This document shows positions 51,102 through 60,780 of a DNA stretch of 64,000 bases, piece after piece. Within the stretch, counting starts at the first letter, position 1. Every line of letters starts with the position of its first letter. The stretch is from contig JAXLWB010000006.1 of the NCBI GenBank assembly GCA_046328715.1, positions 186,001 to 250,000 of the forward strand. Direction: 5' to 3'. The notes beneath the pieces are model-generated. The model worked only from the letters and a program-made list of their open reading frames with translations. It was not told the DNA's origin and searched no databases. The position numbers and the translations under genes were made by a program. This DNA comes from JAXLWB01 sp046328715. Lineage in GTDB: Bacteria > Chloroflexota > Anaerolineae > Caldilineales > Caldilineaceae.

Positions 51102-53945
51102 ATGAATACGCCAGCAACACTCATCACGAAACCATTACAAAATAGATATGTTCGTCAATGGGCTCGCAACGGCGCATTGTTCGTTGCGCTCCTATGTGCC
51201 CTCATTGGCTCACGACAGCTCTACGCACAAAGCCTGGTAAATGTCCCATATGCGCCAATGCAAGATGTCTTTTCGCTCGCCGGTTTGCGCGTCGAACTCG
51301 AAGCGCCTGAACAGCGCCCCGACGGATCGATCCATGCCAATCGCGCCAAATTGGTCGCACCCGATGAACTGGGCGGCGGATCGGTGATCGTAAACGATGT
51401 CACAGTCAAGGATGGTGCGGTCTCTATCGGTAGCGGCAGCTTTGATCTACCGCGCATTCGCATTGGTGCCAAGGATCGCCCCAGCTTCGAGATGGTGCTG
51501 AGCGGGAAGATCAAGCCAGCCGAAAATGGCGGGCAGTTGATCAGCGCAAAAGGCGACTTTACTGCCCCGGGCATCGGGCGGGCAACAGGTTGCGATGGCA
51601 TCCAGGTAAGTGCCACACTCGAAGTCGATGCGCTGGGCAATACGATGCTTACCGTGGCGTCCTCTCCCAATACGACACAGCAGGCGGCACCCATCCTGGC
51701 CGAAACCAGCGCAGGCCCAGCCACAGCAAAGGAGTATCTGGGCGTGCGTTTTCGTGAAGCAAGCCTGACCTTAACCTGTGCGATTCCCATCGGCACAACG
51801 GGTTTCGAACTGCGCAGCGTCGGCGGCACAGTGAATATTGACTCCGGCAACACATCGGTCTCAATTAACGCCGAGATTGCCACCGTCGCAAAGCTGGCAA
51901 CCATCCCCGTCGTCAGTGCCAGCGGCGACATGACGCTAGACATCGATCCCTTTCGCTTGGGCTTAGAGAGCAAATTAAAGCTTTTTGTCTTTGATGTCGC
52001 CAGTTCCAACGCAGTCATCGCCAATAACAGCTTTAGCGCCAGCGTCACGGTACAGTTGGCGATCGTCAAGGGCAGTGCCACTGTGGAATCGTGGGTCAAT
52101 GATCAGGGCTTCCATCTCACTGGCACAGGACTGGTTAAAGTCGAGGTGCCCAAAGGCATCTATAAGAAGTGCCTCTCGTTCCTTTTTATCAAGCACAAAT
52201 GCGCCAAATTGCCACCTGTCAAGATTCCGGTGGACGACATTGGCGAAGCAGAGGTGCGTGTGGGCGAGTTCCGCAATGGACAGTGGGGCTTCAAAGGCAC
52301 AGTGAATCTTCTGGGGAAGTATAAACGAGGCTTTTATATTGATCAGAGCGGCAATGTTACATTTGGCAAAGTAGAACAATACCAACTCGTGACGCGCGAG
52401 GAGGTGCTGGCAGCGCACCACGCCTGGAGCAATGCGGTGGCCGCCGGGGTTGATGCGGCAGGGATAGATGCAACTCATGGCATTGAATTTGCCTCGCTCG
52501 CCGACAGCTTTCCGCTGACAATTCCAACCCAGATCACACAAACGAGCGAGTTGGTCTTCATCCTGCTGCGCGATAGTGCCAACGTCCAGATGACGCTCAT
52601 CGCCCCCGATGGCACAGAGATCACGCCCGATGCGCTGCCCGACAATGTTGGTTACGACGAATCACAGATCGTAGCAGACGACGCAGACGAAGAGCCTGTG
52701 ACCCAGGTGAGCTTTAGTGTCAGCGATGCGCAGCCAGGCGAGTGGCAGGCGATCCTCAGCGGTCAACCGGAGCCACAAGAGTTCTATGCTTTTTATGCCG
52801 TCGGCAACCCCGACGAGCCAATGGTAGAGAGTACCGAGGGGTTCGTTGCCCAGGCAGCCGACGCCACCGCCACCATCAGTTGGCAGTTGACCGCCAATAA
52901 CCCCGATACACGGGTCTCTATCTATGCCAATCCGGATCCAATCAACCAGTCACTGGTGATCAATAACAGCGATGGCACGACTTCAACCCGCGAAATCACA
53001 GCCTATGAAGGTATTCCACTGGCACTGGATCTGCCCACCAGCGAGGACAATACACCACAAAGCTACGAAGTAGACACCTCTGAGTTGGAAAGCGGCAGTT
53101 ATCACATTTGGCTGGAGGTCGACGATGGTATCAACGACCCAGTGCAAGTATATCTGCCAGAGCCATTAGTGGTCGATCACAGCAGTGAGTGGGAGACAAG
53201 CTGGACACCGACGATCACGGCTACCGCTGGCTACGAGGATGCGGACATTGCCTGGACGCCCCACCCCGACGCCGACGTCGATTATTACACCGTCTATCTG
53301 GGCGATGAGCCTGGCACAGCCAATCCTGAGCAAGCAATCGATGCCTTTGTAGTCGGCGCTGATGAGGAATTCGACCTCTTAGGGTTGGATGGACAGGAGA
53401 CCTATTATGTGGCAATTGCCGCCAACGACACAGGCAGTGATGGGGTGCAGAGTGCAGACGCAGGTACAGATGATCGGCACGTTCTCTCACCAGAAGTGGC
53501 AGTAACGACGAAATCCGTCGACTTCCAGCTTCACCCACCGGTGGATGGCGAACCACTCACCCTGGCGAATGGGCAGAGTGCCACTACTGCGCTCGCTCTG
53601 ACTGACGCTGTGACAGAGTTTCCCGATCCACTCTTTCTCTACGACGGATGTCAAGACGCTCAACCGACCAATGACCATCAAGTCTACCTGCCACTCGTGC
53701 TTGGCAGTGGCTCCAACAGCGCAGCAAGTGCAATCGAGCAGCCAGCCGCAATCCCCTGCCGCGAGAGTGACGGCTTCTTGGTTGAGTTTGACAAGAACAA
53801 TTTTGTACCGAGCGGAAGCAACGAGTTTGTCCAAGTCACGATTTCCAGTGATTCGGCACAGCCAGGTGAATACATTATTCCCATCGTCGCCGAAAGCAAC
53901 AACACGGTTGTGACCAGTGAAATCTATTTGACAGTGACGGAGTAG
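51102..53945 (+). CDS. exported protein with beta-rich repeats and FnIII-like domain
   Basis: 947 residues. The ATG at 51102 is preferred over 51084 because AAAGGA lies 9 bp upstream. A signal peptide ends near LYAQ-S (residue 43). Residues about 50-330 are beta-rich with alternating Gly/Ser/Val strands; about 330-380 contain a Lys/Cys-rich pair (KKCLSFLFIKHKC). A pre-peptidase-like beta domain lies near 470-570 and an FnIII-like module near 695-790. QVYLPLVLG near 860 is an internal copy of the LP tail motif, followed by a further domain of about 80 residues that ends the protein. I do not recognise a catalytic function. It shares the class B regulatory region with the divergent FG-GAP gene and ends at a strong terminator. 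Confidence 0.8.
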   Translation: MNTPATLITKPLQNRYVRQWARNGALFVALLCALIGSRQLYAQSLVNVPYAPMQDVFSLAGLRVELEAPEQRPDGSIHANRAKLVAPDELGGGSVIVNDVTVKDGAVSIGSGSFDLPRIRIGAKDRPSFEMVLSGKIKPAENGGQLISAKGDFTAPGIGRATGCDGIQVSATLEVDALGNTMLTVASSPNTTQQAAPILAETSAGPATAKEYLGVRFREASLTLTCAIPIGTTGFELRSVGGTVNIDSGNTSVSINAEIATVAKLATIPVVSASGDMTLDIDPFRLGLESKLKLFVFDVASSNAVIANNSFSASVTVQLAIVKGSATVESWVNDQGFHLTGTGLVKVEVPKGIYKKCLSFLFIKHKCAKLPPVKIPVDDIGEAEVRVGEFRNGQWGFKGTVNLLGKYKRGFYIDQSGNVTFGKVEQYQLVTREEVLAAHHAWSNAVAAGVDAAGIDATHGIEFASLADSFPLTIPTQITQTSELVFILLRDSANVQMTLIAPDGTEITPDALPDNVGYDESQIVADDADEEPVTQVSFSVSDAQPGEWQAILSGQPEPQEFYAFYAVGNPDEPMVESTEGFVAQAADATATISWQLTANNPDTRVSIYANPDPINQSLVINNSDGTTSTREITAYEGIPLALDLPTSEDNTPQSYEVDTSELESGSYHIWLEVDDGINDPVQVYLPEPLVVDHSSEWETSWTPTITATAGYEDADIAWTPHPDADVDYYTVYLGDEPGTANPEQAIDAFVVGADEEFDLLGLDGQETYYVAIAANDTGSDGVQSADAGTDDRHVLSPEVAVTTKSVDFQLHPPVDGEPLTLANGQSATTALALTDAVTEFPDPLFLYDGCQDAQPTNDHQVYLPLVLGSGSNSAASAIEQPAAIPCRESDGFLVEFDKNNFVPSGSNEFVQVTISSDSAQPGEYIIPIVAESNNTVVTSEIYLTVTE

Positions 53946-53958
53946 CGGCAGAGAGTAT

Positions 53959-54015
53959 CCTTCCGGGAAGGGTCTATGATACAAGTTTCGCTTGCACAGG
54001 AGCCTTCCCCGGAAG
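53959..54015. repeat. TTCCGGGAA inverted-repeat element
   Basis: CCTTCCGGGAAGG (53959-53971) pairs with CCTTCCCCGGAAG (54003-54015). The loop differs from those at 60049 and 63480. No coding content. Confidence 0.65.
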
Positions 54016-54038
54016 AAAATCGCTGACCAGGCGACAAA

Positions 54039-54089
54039 GAGGGAGCCAATCAGGTTTCTAGCCCGATTGGCTCCCTCTTTGTCATTTTT
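54039..54089 (+). terminator. intrinsic terminator after the 51102 gene
   Basis: The stem GAGGGAGCCAATCAGG/CCCGATTGGCTCCCTC (15 of 16 paired) with a 7-nt loop is followed by TTTGTCATTTTT. It is nearly the same as the terminator at 63360. Confidence 0.9.
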
Positions 54090-54161
54090 CCGCTCCATTA
54101 TCCACGGTTGATTGATCGAAGGCAGACAAAATAAGCTTCACCAGCAGCGATGGGCAGATAA

Positions 54162-57100
54162 TTACTTCCCCTCCGGCAGGAGCAACGTTGTCTGCCGATT
54201 GTCCCAAGTGGCTGTGAACGACGCCGGTTGCCCCTCGATCGCAAAGCGGATGGTTCGCCCAATCTTGCCACAGCCGTCACCGCTATCCGCTTTCACCTGA
54301 ATGACATAGGCAAGTTGACCCTGCCAGCTTTGCAACTGACTGTCACCACAGACCACACCACCAATCTGCGCTTGAATCGTCATTCCTTCCCGCAGTACAT
54401 TCCCATCCCGACCTGTCACAAAGCCGTAAAAAGTGGCTGGTGGCGCAATCAGTTCATCAGAGACAGTGGCGATTGCACCACCAATTCCTTGGCTATCGAG
54501 GGCAAGCACCGCGGCGACGCTTGCCTCCTGCCCATCACCGACGACACCGATATAGGGAGTCACAACTTGGGTGGCGTAGATCAGATAGTTGTGGCCAAAC
54601 TGCAAGGTCTGTAGCGTATTGACCAGCGGCGCAAAGGTAGGGTCAACCGTGCGGTCGAAGAGCGGCCAGGGCAAAGAGGCACCGCGTTGATAGGCATAGA
54701 CCGTGGTGTAGGTGCCTTCTACAGAGGCGAGCGCCCTGGTCACCGATTGGGCAGCACCGACTGGGAAGGTTAGCGGATTCCAGCCAGGAAACAGCGGTTG
54801 CAGTTGCACAGTGGCCAGCAAGGCGTAGATACCGTCCCCGCGGTTGGTGTGAGGCATGATCACCGTAGCCAGGTTGTCGTCAGGATCGACTCCAGTCGCC
54901 AGTGGTCCCGTAACGAGTCGTTGCCACTCGCTGCCACCAGAGGGCAGATAGTAGAGGGTCAAAGTCTGTTCGTAGCCAGGCGGCACATCACGCTGGTTAT
55001 ACTGAAACATCAGGGTGCGGGTGAGATCCTTGCTGGAGCGGATGCGATAGCCTGAGCCGACCGCTGCCAACCAGTTCGGAAGGTTGGGCAGGTCGGTGAC
55101 TGTCTGAAGGGTCGTATCACCTGTGTCAGCCAGCAGATCGCTCAGGTTGAGAATGGTCACTTTGCCATCGCCCGAGGCGACCGGTGCTTCTAGCGAACGA
55201 CTGTTGGCGCCCCAAGCGCGATTGACGCCATTGCCACCGCGCCACCCACCTGGCGGACCCCAATCGCCACTCAGGAAAAATTGCGTGATGGACTGAGCGT
55301 GGTCTGGATCTTGCTCGCTGTAAACTCGTACAAAGCCCTCAAAGGTGGGATAGGCAAGGGTGATGGTTGCTGTGTAATCCGGCGTGCTGGCAACCGGGGT
55401 CAGGCGCTCTGTCATGGATCGAACGGCCGCGGAAGCAGGGTTTGGCGCATAGGCAGGCAAGAATTGGACAAAGAGTTGTCCCACATCGCCCACTTGTGTC
55501 ACTGTGATCTGGAAGGTGGTTGAGGTAACAGGGGAGATTTGAATGTCAGGTCTCCACCCTGCAACGGAATGCACCTGAATCGAGGTGCTCTGGGCGGTCA
55601 CCAACTCACAGCCAGCGCGTGCTGGTTCGCTGACAGTGTCGAGCACACAGACCTTGTCACCAGCTTCGGCACCGCGTACCAGGATACGGTCGCTGCCCAC
55701 CCCGGTCGAGCCAAGATAGAGCAAGGAGTCATCTGTGGTGGTAGCTGTCCCCTTGCCTTGCAGCACATAGGACTGGGCTTGACGCAACAGGGTGACGTTC
55801 CCCGCCTCGTTGCGCAGATCGTAGTTGCGGGCGGTCACGGGTTGGAGTTGCCCTGTAGCAGCGGGGATCACTCGCACTTTGGTCACTGCAAGCGGCAGTA
55901 GTGCTGGCCCTTGCAGCTTGTTTTGGGGAATGTGCAAACCAGGATAAAAGTGGGTGATGGTTGCCCAGTCGCTGCGCCCCGTCAACAGGGTTGCGGCGAC
56001 CGTGCGCAGACAGGGATTGCCAGGCGGTTGTGTCCACTCGGTAGGGGTCAGAAACTCGCTGTAGTCAGGGTTGTAGGCGTCGGTCATCAGGCTGCCCTGG
56101 CAGTTGGTGATGCGCAGGATGCCCTTATCTACCCCTAGATAGTTATCGGGCAGATAGAGCAGATAATGTGCAAGTTCATGCGCCAGTGCCCGCTGCCAAT
56201 CCTGCGTCAACTCGGCAAAGTTCTGAGCAAAGGGATCCCAGATCGGCCCCATACGTACTTGACCAGGCGTATAGGCGTTGGGCAAAACGCCGTGCAACCC
56301 CTGTGTTTCGTCCTGGGCACTTGCCACCAGCCCACCCATCGTGGCGCGTGGACGCAAGTTGTTGTTGGCGTAGATCACCACATCCGCCGAGAGCCACTGT
56401 TCCCGATTGGGATGAATACGAACCTCGCCCAGCGCAATCTGTCCGTCGCTCACATCGTAGAGAATGGCCGAGGCACGCTCGAAGGCGGTGGTCAATTGCT
56501 GATAGAAAAGGCCATCGTTGCTGGCATCCCATTCCAGGGAGATGTCCAGGTCGAAGAGCAGCAAAGGATGGGCTGGACTCACGCTGAGCGTCTGCACGCC
56601 CGCCTGAGTAACGGTGCTCATCGTCAGTCCATTCTCATTCGGGATGCCGCTGGTAGCGTAAAGCGTATAGTTCAGGTTGTGGCTGATCGGCACCAGCGCC
56701 AGCAGTTGGTCGCCGATTGCCAGTGCACCTCGCCCACCCAGGTAGCCATTGAGTGGCGTGGTCAGTGGTTGAGTGGCAGTGGGCATCAACTCGGCGGCGC
56801 TGACCGTGCCACGTGGCAAGCGATAAACCTGGGCGTTGGCGACCGGGTTGCCTTCGTCATCGAGCACCCGCACCTGGGTGCCGCGCACCCGGAAGGGAGA
56901 GGTAGTGGTGCTGACAGAAGGGTATTGATAGGGTCCCGCTGTCGTGTTGGTGTAGCGATAGGTATCAGTGATAGGTGTAGTCGTAGAAAGTGGCTGGCTG
57001 TAGGCAACGAGTCGTACTACCACATTGTCCGACTGACCGAAGAAACCAGAGGCAAAGGTATCCCACTCGAAGATATAGGCGACGCCATCTGGCGCGGTCG

Positions 57101-59435
57101 CTAAATGTCGGGTCAGCGTGCCAGGGGCAGCGATGGCCGGCAACCATTGTCCACCGCCATTGAGCGAGTAGAAGGCCGCCACCTCTCCCACATTGTCCGA
57201 TTCCCGGTCAGAGAGCGTATAGGGAATCGAAATGACAGCGCTATCGAGGATAACGGATGGCGTCGTCGCACCAAGATTGGCATAGCCGTTCAGGTTGGTG
57301 ATGCGGATCTGCGGCGCTTGATTCGCCAGCCCCGCTGTATGGCGCCATTCGTTCAGATAGTTTGCTTGATCTGTGAGGATATCCAGGTCGCCATCCCCAT
57401 CAAGATCGGCCAACGCTACACGATCTACAAAGTAATCACCAAAGCGGCGCGCAGTGGCCGCCAGGAAATTGCCATCGCCATCGTTTAGGTAGACCATGCT
57501 CTCGGGCTGAAAGCCTTCCCCTGCAAAGGGACTATCATTCCCGACCACAAGGTCAAGATCGCCGTCGCTATCCATATCGCCGATGGCCAGCGCCTGGGTT
57601 CGATCACTCCCCGTGCCAAAGGAGCGTCCGGCTTCGCTTGGGAAGTTTCCTTGCCCGTCGTTCAGATAGACCCGATTCGATTCACCAATCGTCCCCATCA
57701 CCAGATCCAGGGCACCATCTCCGTTCATATCGCCGAGCGCTAACGCGGTAATGGTATGCTGACCTGTGCCAAAGGGATGCCCAGCTTCCAGAGGGAAGTT
57801 GCCTTGCCCATCGTTCAGGTAGATCCTATTCAGGCGTTTGTACACCCCTTCTTGCGGGTCGTAGTAGCCACGATTGCCAGCCACAAGATCGAGGTCACCA
57901 TCGTTGTCGAGATCACCGATGGCCACAACATCGGCGGGATTGCCAGGCGCACCAAAGGGGCGTGCCATTGCAAGCGGAAAGTGGTCCTGCCCATCATTGA
58001 GGTAGATCCGATTGGGTTGCAAGTTTGTGTCCGCTTGCGGGTCGACGTAGCTACCAGCACCGAGGATCAGGTCAAGGTCGCCGTCGTTATCGACATCGCC
58101 GACCGCTTTGGGCCACACAGCACCTGGGGCACCGTCTCCCGTCAGACCAGAAACAGGCAAAGGCGCTAGGGCATGGTTGTTGAGAGGAAGGGCGTTCTCC
58201 TGCGCTTGCCGGAAGTTCCCTTGCCCATCATTCAAGAAGATGGCATCTTGCCCGTCGCGACCGGCAACCAGGTCAAGGTCACCATCATCATCGAGATCGC
58301 CCATCGCTACACTGTGGGATCCCTCACTGCTTCCCCCCAATGCCTGCTCACGGTCAATATGGCCGTCGCCATCATTCAGGTAGAGTATATTTTGCCCTTC
58401 CGTTCCGGCAAAGAGATCGAGATCTCCATCGCTATCCATGTCACCCACGGCCAAGCTGAGCATAAGTTTGACCTCTGCCTGGAGAAGATAACGCTTCTCC
58501 GAAGGGAAATTGCCTTTCCCATCGTTGAGATAGATGGCGTTTCGTCGAGCACCCGTGATCAGGTCAAGCGCGCCATCGCCGTTCATATCCGCCAACACCA
58601 CACAATTGGCGCCAATATCGGTTGCCACCAGGCGCTTGAAGACCAAGTTGCCCGTTCCATCATTCAGATAAATGGCCGCCTGATTCCAATTGGCGGTAAC
58701 CAGATCCAGATCCCCGTCGCCATCCAGATCGCCTAGGGCCATGTCCTTATCGATATCACCTTTGCCAAAGGGGCGACGTTGCCTCTGCGGGAAGTTGCCC
58801 AGCCCATCATTGAGATAGACCGTGTGCGCTCCATTCCGACTGCCGCTGATCAGGTCGAGATGGCCGTCGCCATTCAGATCGCCGACAGCGATCCGTCCAA
58901 TTTCACCGCCAGCCAGGCCAAAAGGATGCCCCAGCGCTTGGGGAAAGTTGCCCTGCCCATCGTTGAGATAGACCCTACTCTGTTCATACTGATTCCCGGT
59001 GACAAGATCAAGATAGCCATCCCCATTCATATCGCCGAGTGCGATTTGCGCTGTAAAGTCTGTTCCTGTACCGAAGGGTCGCCCCAGCGTTTGGGGAAAG
59101 TTCCCGTAACCGTCGTTCAGGTAAACCATGTTCTGCTGACCACGCGAGTACCAGCCATTGCCGCTGACCAGATCGAGATGACCATCCCCATTCACATCCC
59201 CAACCGCCACACTCCCGGTGTCGTCATTCCCCGTGCCAAACTGGCGACGCGCAGTGAAGGTTGGCTCTTCTGCTTTTACGGGGTGGGGGGCAAAGGCCAC
59301 CCCACTCGCGATGACTACAAGCAGAATGAGCAGCCCACGGCTAGGGCGCAGCCAGATCCGTGAATGGTATGTGGCACTGTTACAGAGCGCCGGGGTTGGC
59401 GCGTTGAAAGCTGGGTTGATAGGGAAGCCGATCAT
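54162..59435 (-). CDS. exported FG-GAP propeller/HExxH protein, paralogue with altered C-terminus
   Basis: 1757 residues from ATG 59435, chosen over 59489 because AAAGGAG lies just upstream. The signal peptide ends near VKA-EE (residue 57). Twelve FG-GAP repeats (DxNGDGxLD) fill about 65-690. The middle and C-terminal parts match the 45335-50818 protein closely, including HELAHYLLYLPDNY near 1101 and AMTQFF/SITQFFLSGDWG-type motifs. The annotated C-terminus is LLLPEGK; the paralogue ends LYLPIIAR. One base later the alternative frame reads NYLPIAAG, so a small indel just before 54165 has probably removed the LP tail. A duplicated gene pair with the 51102 gene between them. Confidence 0.85.
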   Translation of the reverse strand: MIGFPINPAFNAPTPALCNSATYHSRIWLRPSRGLLILLVVIASGVAFAPHPVKAEEPTFTARRQFGTGNDDTGSVAVGDVNGDGHLDLVSGNGWYSRGQQNMVYLNDGYGNFPQTLGRPFGTGTDFTAQIALGDMNGDGYLDLVTGNQYEQSRVYLNDGQGNFPQALGHPFGLAGGEIGRIAVGDLNGDGHLDLISGSRNGAHTVYLNDGLGNFPQRQRRPFGKGDIDKDMALGDLDGDGDLDLVTANWNQAAIYLNDGTGNLVFKRLVATDIGANCVVLADMNGDGALDLITGARRNAIYLNDGKGNFPSEKRYLLQAEVKLMLSLAVGDMDSDGDLDLFAGTEGQNILYLNDGDGHIDREQALGGSSEGSHSVAMGDLDDDGDLDLVAGRDGQDAIFLNDGQGNFRQAQENALPLNNHALAPLPVSGLTGDGAPGAVWPKAVGDVDNDGDLDLILGAGSYVDPQADTNLQPNRIYLNDGQDHFPLAMARPFGAPGNPADVVAIGDLDNDGDLDLVAGNRGYYDPQEGVYKRLNRIYLNDGQGNFPLEAGHPFGTGQHTITALALGDMNGDGALDLVMGTIGESNRVYLNDGQGNFPSEAGRSFGTGSDRTQALAIGDMDSDGDLDLVVGNDSPFAGEGFQPESMVYLNDGDGNFLAATARRFGDYFVDRVALADLDGDGDLDILTDQANYLNEWRHTAGLANQAPQIRITNLNGYANLGATTPSVILDSAVISIPYTLSDRESDNVGEVAAFYSLNGGGQWLPAIAAPGTLTRHLATAPDGVAYIFEWDTFASGFFGQSDNVVVRLVAYSQPLSTTTPITDTYRYTNTTAGPYQYPSVSTTTSPFRVRGTQVRVLDDEGNPVANAQVYRLPRGTVSAAELMPTATQPLTTPLNGYLGGRGALAIGDQLLALVPISHNLNYTLYATSGIPNENGLTMSTVTQAGVQTLSVSPAHPLLLFDLDISLEWDASNDGLFYQQLTTAFERASAILYDVSDGQIALGEVRIHPNREQWLSADVVIYANNNLRPRATMGGLVASAQDETQGLHGVLPNAYTPGQVRMGPIWDPFAQNFAELTQDWQRALAHELAHYLLYLPDNYLGVDKGILRITNCQGSLMTDAYNPDYSEFLTPTEWTQPPGNPCLRTVAATLLTGRSDWATITHFYPGLHIPQNKLQGPALLPLAVTKVRVIPAATGQLQPVTARNYDLRNEAGNVTLLRQAQSYVLQGKGTATTTDDSLLYLGSTGVGSDRILVRGAEAGDKVCVLDTVSEPARAGCELVTAQSTSIQVHSVAGWRPDIQISPVTSTTFQITVTQVGDVGQLFVQFLPAYAPNPASAAVRSMTERLTPVASTPDYTATITLAYPTFEGFVRVYSEQDPDHAQSITQFFLSGDWGPPGGWRGGNGVNRAWGANSRSLEAPVASGDGKVTILNLSDLLADTGDTTLQTVTDLPNLPNWLAAVGSGYRIRSSKDLTRTLMFQYNQRDVPPGYEQTLTLYYLPSGGSEWQRLVTGPLATGVDPDDNLATVIMPHTNRGDGIYALLATVQLQPLFPGWNPLTFPVGAAQSVTRALASVEGTYTTVYAYQRGASLPWPLFDRTVDPTFAPLVNTLQTLQFGHNYLIYATQVVTPYIGVVGDGQEASVAAVLALDSQGIGGAIATVSDELIAPPATFYGFVTGRDGNVLREGMTIQAQIGGVVCGDSQLQSWQGQLAYVIQVKADSGDGCGKIGRTIRFAIEGQPASFTATWDNRQTTLLLPEGK

Positions 59436-59487
59436 AGGGTCTCCTTTGAGATTCAGCTGAGATCGATTTGTGGTGTGGTAAGCACTC

Positions 59488-59543
59488 ATTATACAGGGTC
59501 GCTTTCAGAAGTGAAATACGCTTTTGAGGACGCCACGTCCAAG
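59488..59543 (-). promoter_or_regulatory. putative class B-like promoter for the 59435 gene
   Basis: In sense, TATAAT (59493-59488) lies 50 bp past CTTGGACG (59543-59536) and 8 bp past CTGAAAG, a weak form of CTGGACG. The distances match the other class B promoters but the repeats are much poorer. Confidence 0.45.
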
Positions 59544-59606
59544 GAGAACCATCTGTTGAGATCTAGATAAAAAGTAATAGTGAACAGATAGGACCGAATT
59601 CATATT

Positions 59607-59672
59607 TCTAGACGATCTCTGGACGTTTCTCCCGTCGTTGCTGGCGATGGCTGGACGTGCGCCAGGTAAACT
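59607..59672 (+). promoter_or_regulatory. class B SARP-like promoter for the 59793-63352 genes
   Basis: TCTAGACGATC (59607), TCTGGACGTTT (59618), CTCCCGTCGTT (59629), GCTGGCGATG (59640) and GCTGGACG (59650) run in 11-11-11-10 bp steps. The last heptamer is 9 bp from TAAACT (59667-59672), a possible -10. The third and fourth units match those of the 50933 array (GTT-GCTGG). Confidence 0.65.
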
Positions 59673-59708
59673 GTGAAACAGAAGGCGCAACAATGGTCGT
59701 GAGAACTT

Positions 59709-59742
59709 GACCGGCTCGACGTGAGCTCACGTCGAGCCGGTC
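59709..59742. repeat. perfect 34-bp palindrome
   Basis: GACCGGCTCGACGTGAG and its exact complement meet with no spacer. It lies in the leader between the class B promoter and the 59793 gene. As RNA it would fold into a very stable hairpin; as DNA it could be a recombination or protein-binding site. No T-run follows. Confidence 0.85.
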
Positions 59743-59792
59743 AGTTGGAACAAGCTGAACAAAACCTTATCTTTCACCTCAAAGGAGGCACT

Positions 59793-60020
59793 ATGCTAAA
59801 CGATTATCAAATCGCAATCTTAACCGCCGACCGTCTGACCACCTACAGGGGCGAAGCCGAACAATGGCTGTTGGTTAAACAGGCCACTGCTGGTCAGCCT
59901 AACCCCATCCGGGTTTGGCTTGGACGACAGTTGACCGCTTGGGGCCAACGAATGGCGCAGCATCAATCCACCGTGGCCCTGCCGTTGACTACAGCAGTCG
60001 CAACCCGGTTGACCCGTTAA
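59793..60020 (+). CDS. small protein of unknown function
   Basis: 75 residues (MLNDYQIAILTADRL...). The start is set by AAAGGAGG 5 bp upstream; earlier in-frame starts run through the 34-bp palindrome and are unlikely. It is basic and helix-prone, with no signal peptide or clear motif. It is the first gene of a same-strand series reaching 63352. Confidence 0.65.
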   Translation: MLNDYQIAILTADRLTTYRGEAEQWLLVKQATAGQPNPIRVWLGRQLTAWGQRMAQHQSTVALPLTTAVATRLTR

Positions 60021-60048
60021 CTGTCAATCTTCATCATCAACAGTAGCC

Positions 60049-60105
60049 GCTTCCGGGAAGGGTCCGTCCAAGGAGAAAGTTGATCGGCAGAGCCTTCCCG
60101 GAAGT
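60049..60105. repeat. TTCCGGGAA inverted-repeat element, orientation A
   Basis: Arms CTTCCGGGAAGG and CCTTCCCGGAAG enclose GTCCGTCCAAGGAGAAAG...GATCGGCAGA. The loop is the reverse complement of that at 63480, while the outer flanks (AGCCRCTT on the left, TCGTTCGTTC on the right) keep the same orientation at both places. Confidence 0.75.
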
Positions 60106-60154
60106 CGTTCGTTCAGTTTCTAGATAGATCAGTCGAGATCCAAAGGAGGAAATC

Positions 60155-60631
60155 ATGGCACAGTATAAATTTGTCGATCACTGGTATATCAACGCACCGC
60201 GCGAAGAGGTCTTTCGTTTTATCGCCGATGCCCGCACCTATCCGCAATGGTGGCCGGTCTACCCGAAGGTGGAAATTTTACAAGCTGCCGAACCGGGGCA
60301 GATTGGCGGGAAAGTGCGGCTGGTTGTCCAGTCAGCGCTGGGTTACTGCTTAACCTTAGAGGCGCAAACAGTCGCCAGTGAGCCGCCAGCTTGGGTGAAG
60401 ACCATTGCCACGGGACAGTTGGCCGGCACGGGAGACTGGGAATTTATTCAGGAAGGCGATACGACGCATGCCATCTTCACCTGGACGGTCGAGTCACACC
60501 ACTGGTTGGTTAACCTTCTGGAACCCATCGCCAAACCACTCTTTGCCTGGAGCCATAATGATGCCTCACGCAAAGGTCATCTGGGCTTGAAGAAGTTATT
60601 GGAGAAACCGACTCTGGTCGCCAACGGGTAG
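60155..60631 (+). CDS. SRPBCC/START-like family protein
   Basis: 158 residues. The N-terminus DHWYINAPREEVFRFIADARTYPQWWPVY is typical of the SRPBCC (polyketide cyclase/Bet v1-like) fold: strand, two short helices, then a Trp-Trp-Pro turn. The C-terminal helix (KGHLGLKKLLEKP) is also expected. The family binds hydrophobic ligands in a closed groove and has no common catalytic residue, so the ligand cannot be named. GGAGG precedes the ATG. No signal peptide, so cytoplasmic. Confidence 0.85.
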   Translation: MAQYKFVDHWYINAPREEVFRFIADARTYPQWWPVYPKVEILQAAEPGQIGGKVRLVVQSALGYCLTLEAQTVASEPPAWVKTIATGQLAGTGDWEFIQEGDTTHAIFTWTVESHHWLVNLLEPIAKPLFAWSHNDASRKGHLGLKKLLEKPTLVANG

Positions 60632-60780
60632 GTTGGGTGATACCAAGGATTGCTTCGGAATGACCGATTGACCTGTGGCAGAAAGGTCAGCATTCAGGAA
60701 ATTGGCCAACAAGCCGATTTCTTTATGTAACGTGAATCAGCATGCAAATGCCCGGATCTATAAGGCAATAAGGAGGGACA

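Noticed and set aside
54162..59435. Plus-strand frames over the FG-GAP genes (for example 56166-57104)
   Set aside because: They are complements of conserved repeats with Val/His-rich composition; both paralogues show them at the same places because of the minus-strand gene.
45335..59435. Recombination hot spot or IS pair around the FG-GAP genes
   Set aside because: The two genes are similar paralogues, but I see no transposase, target duplication or matching IS ends around them.
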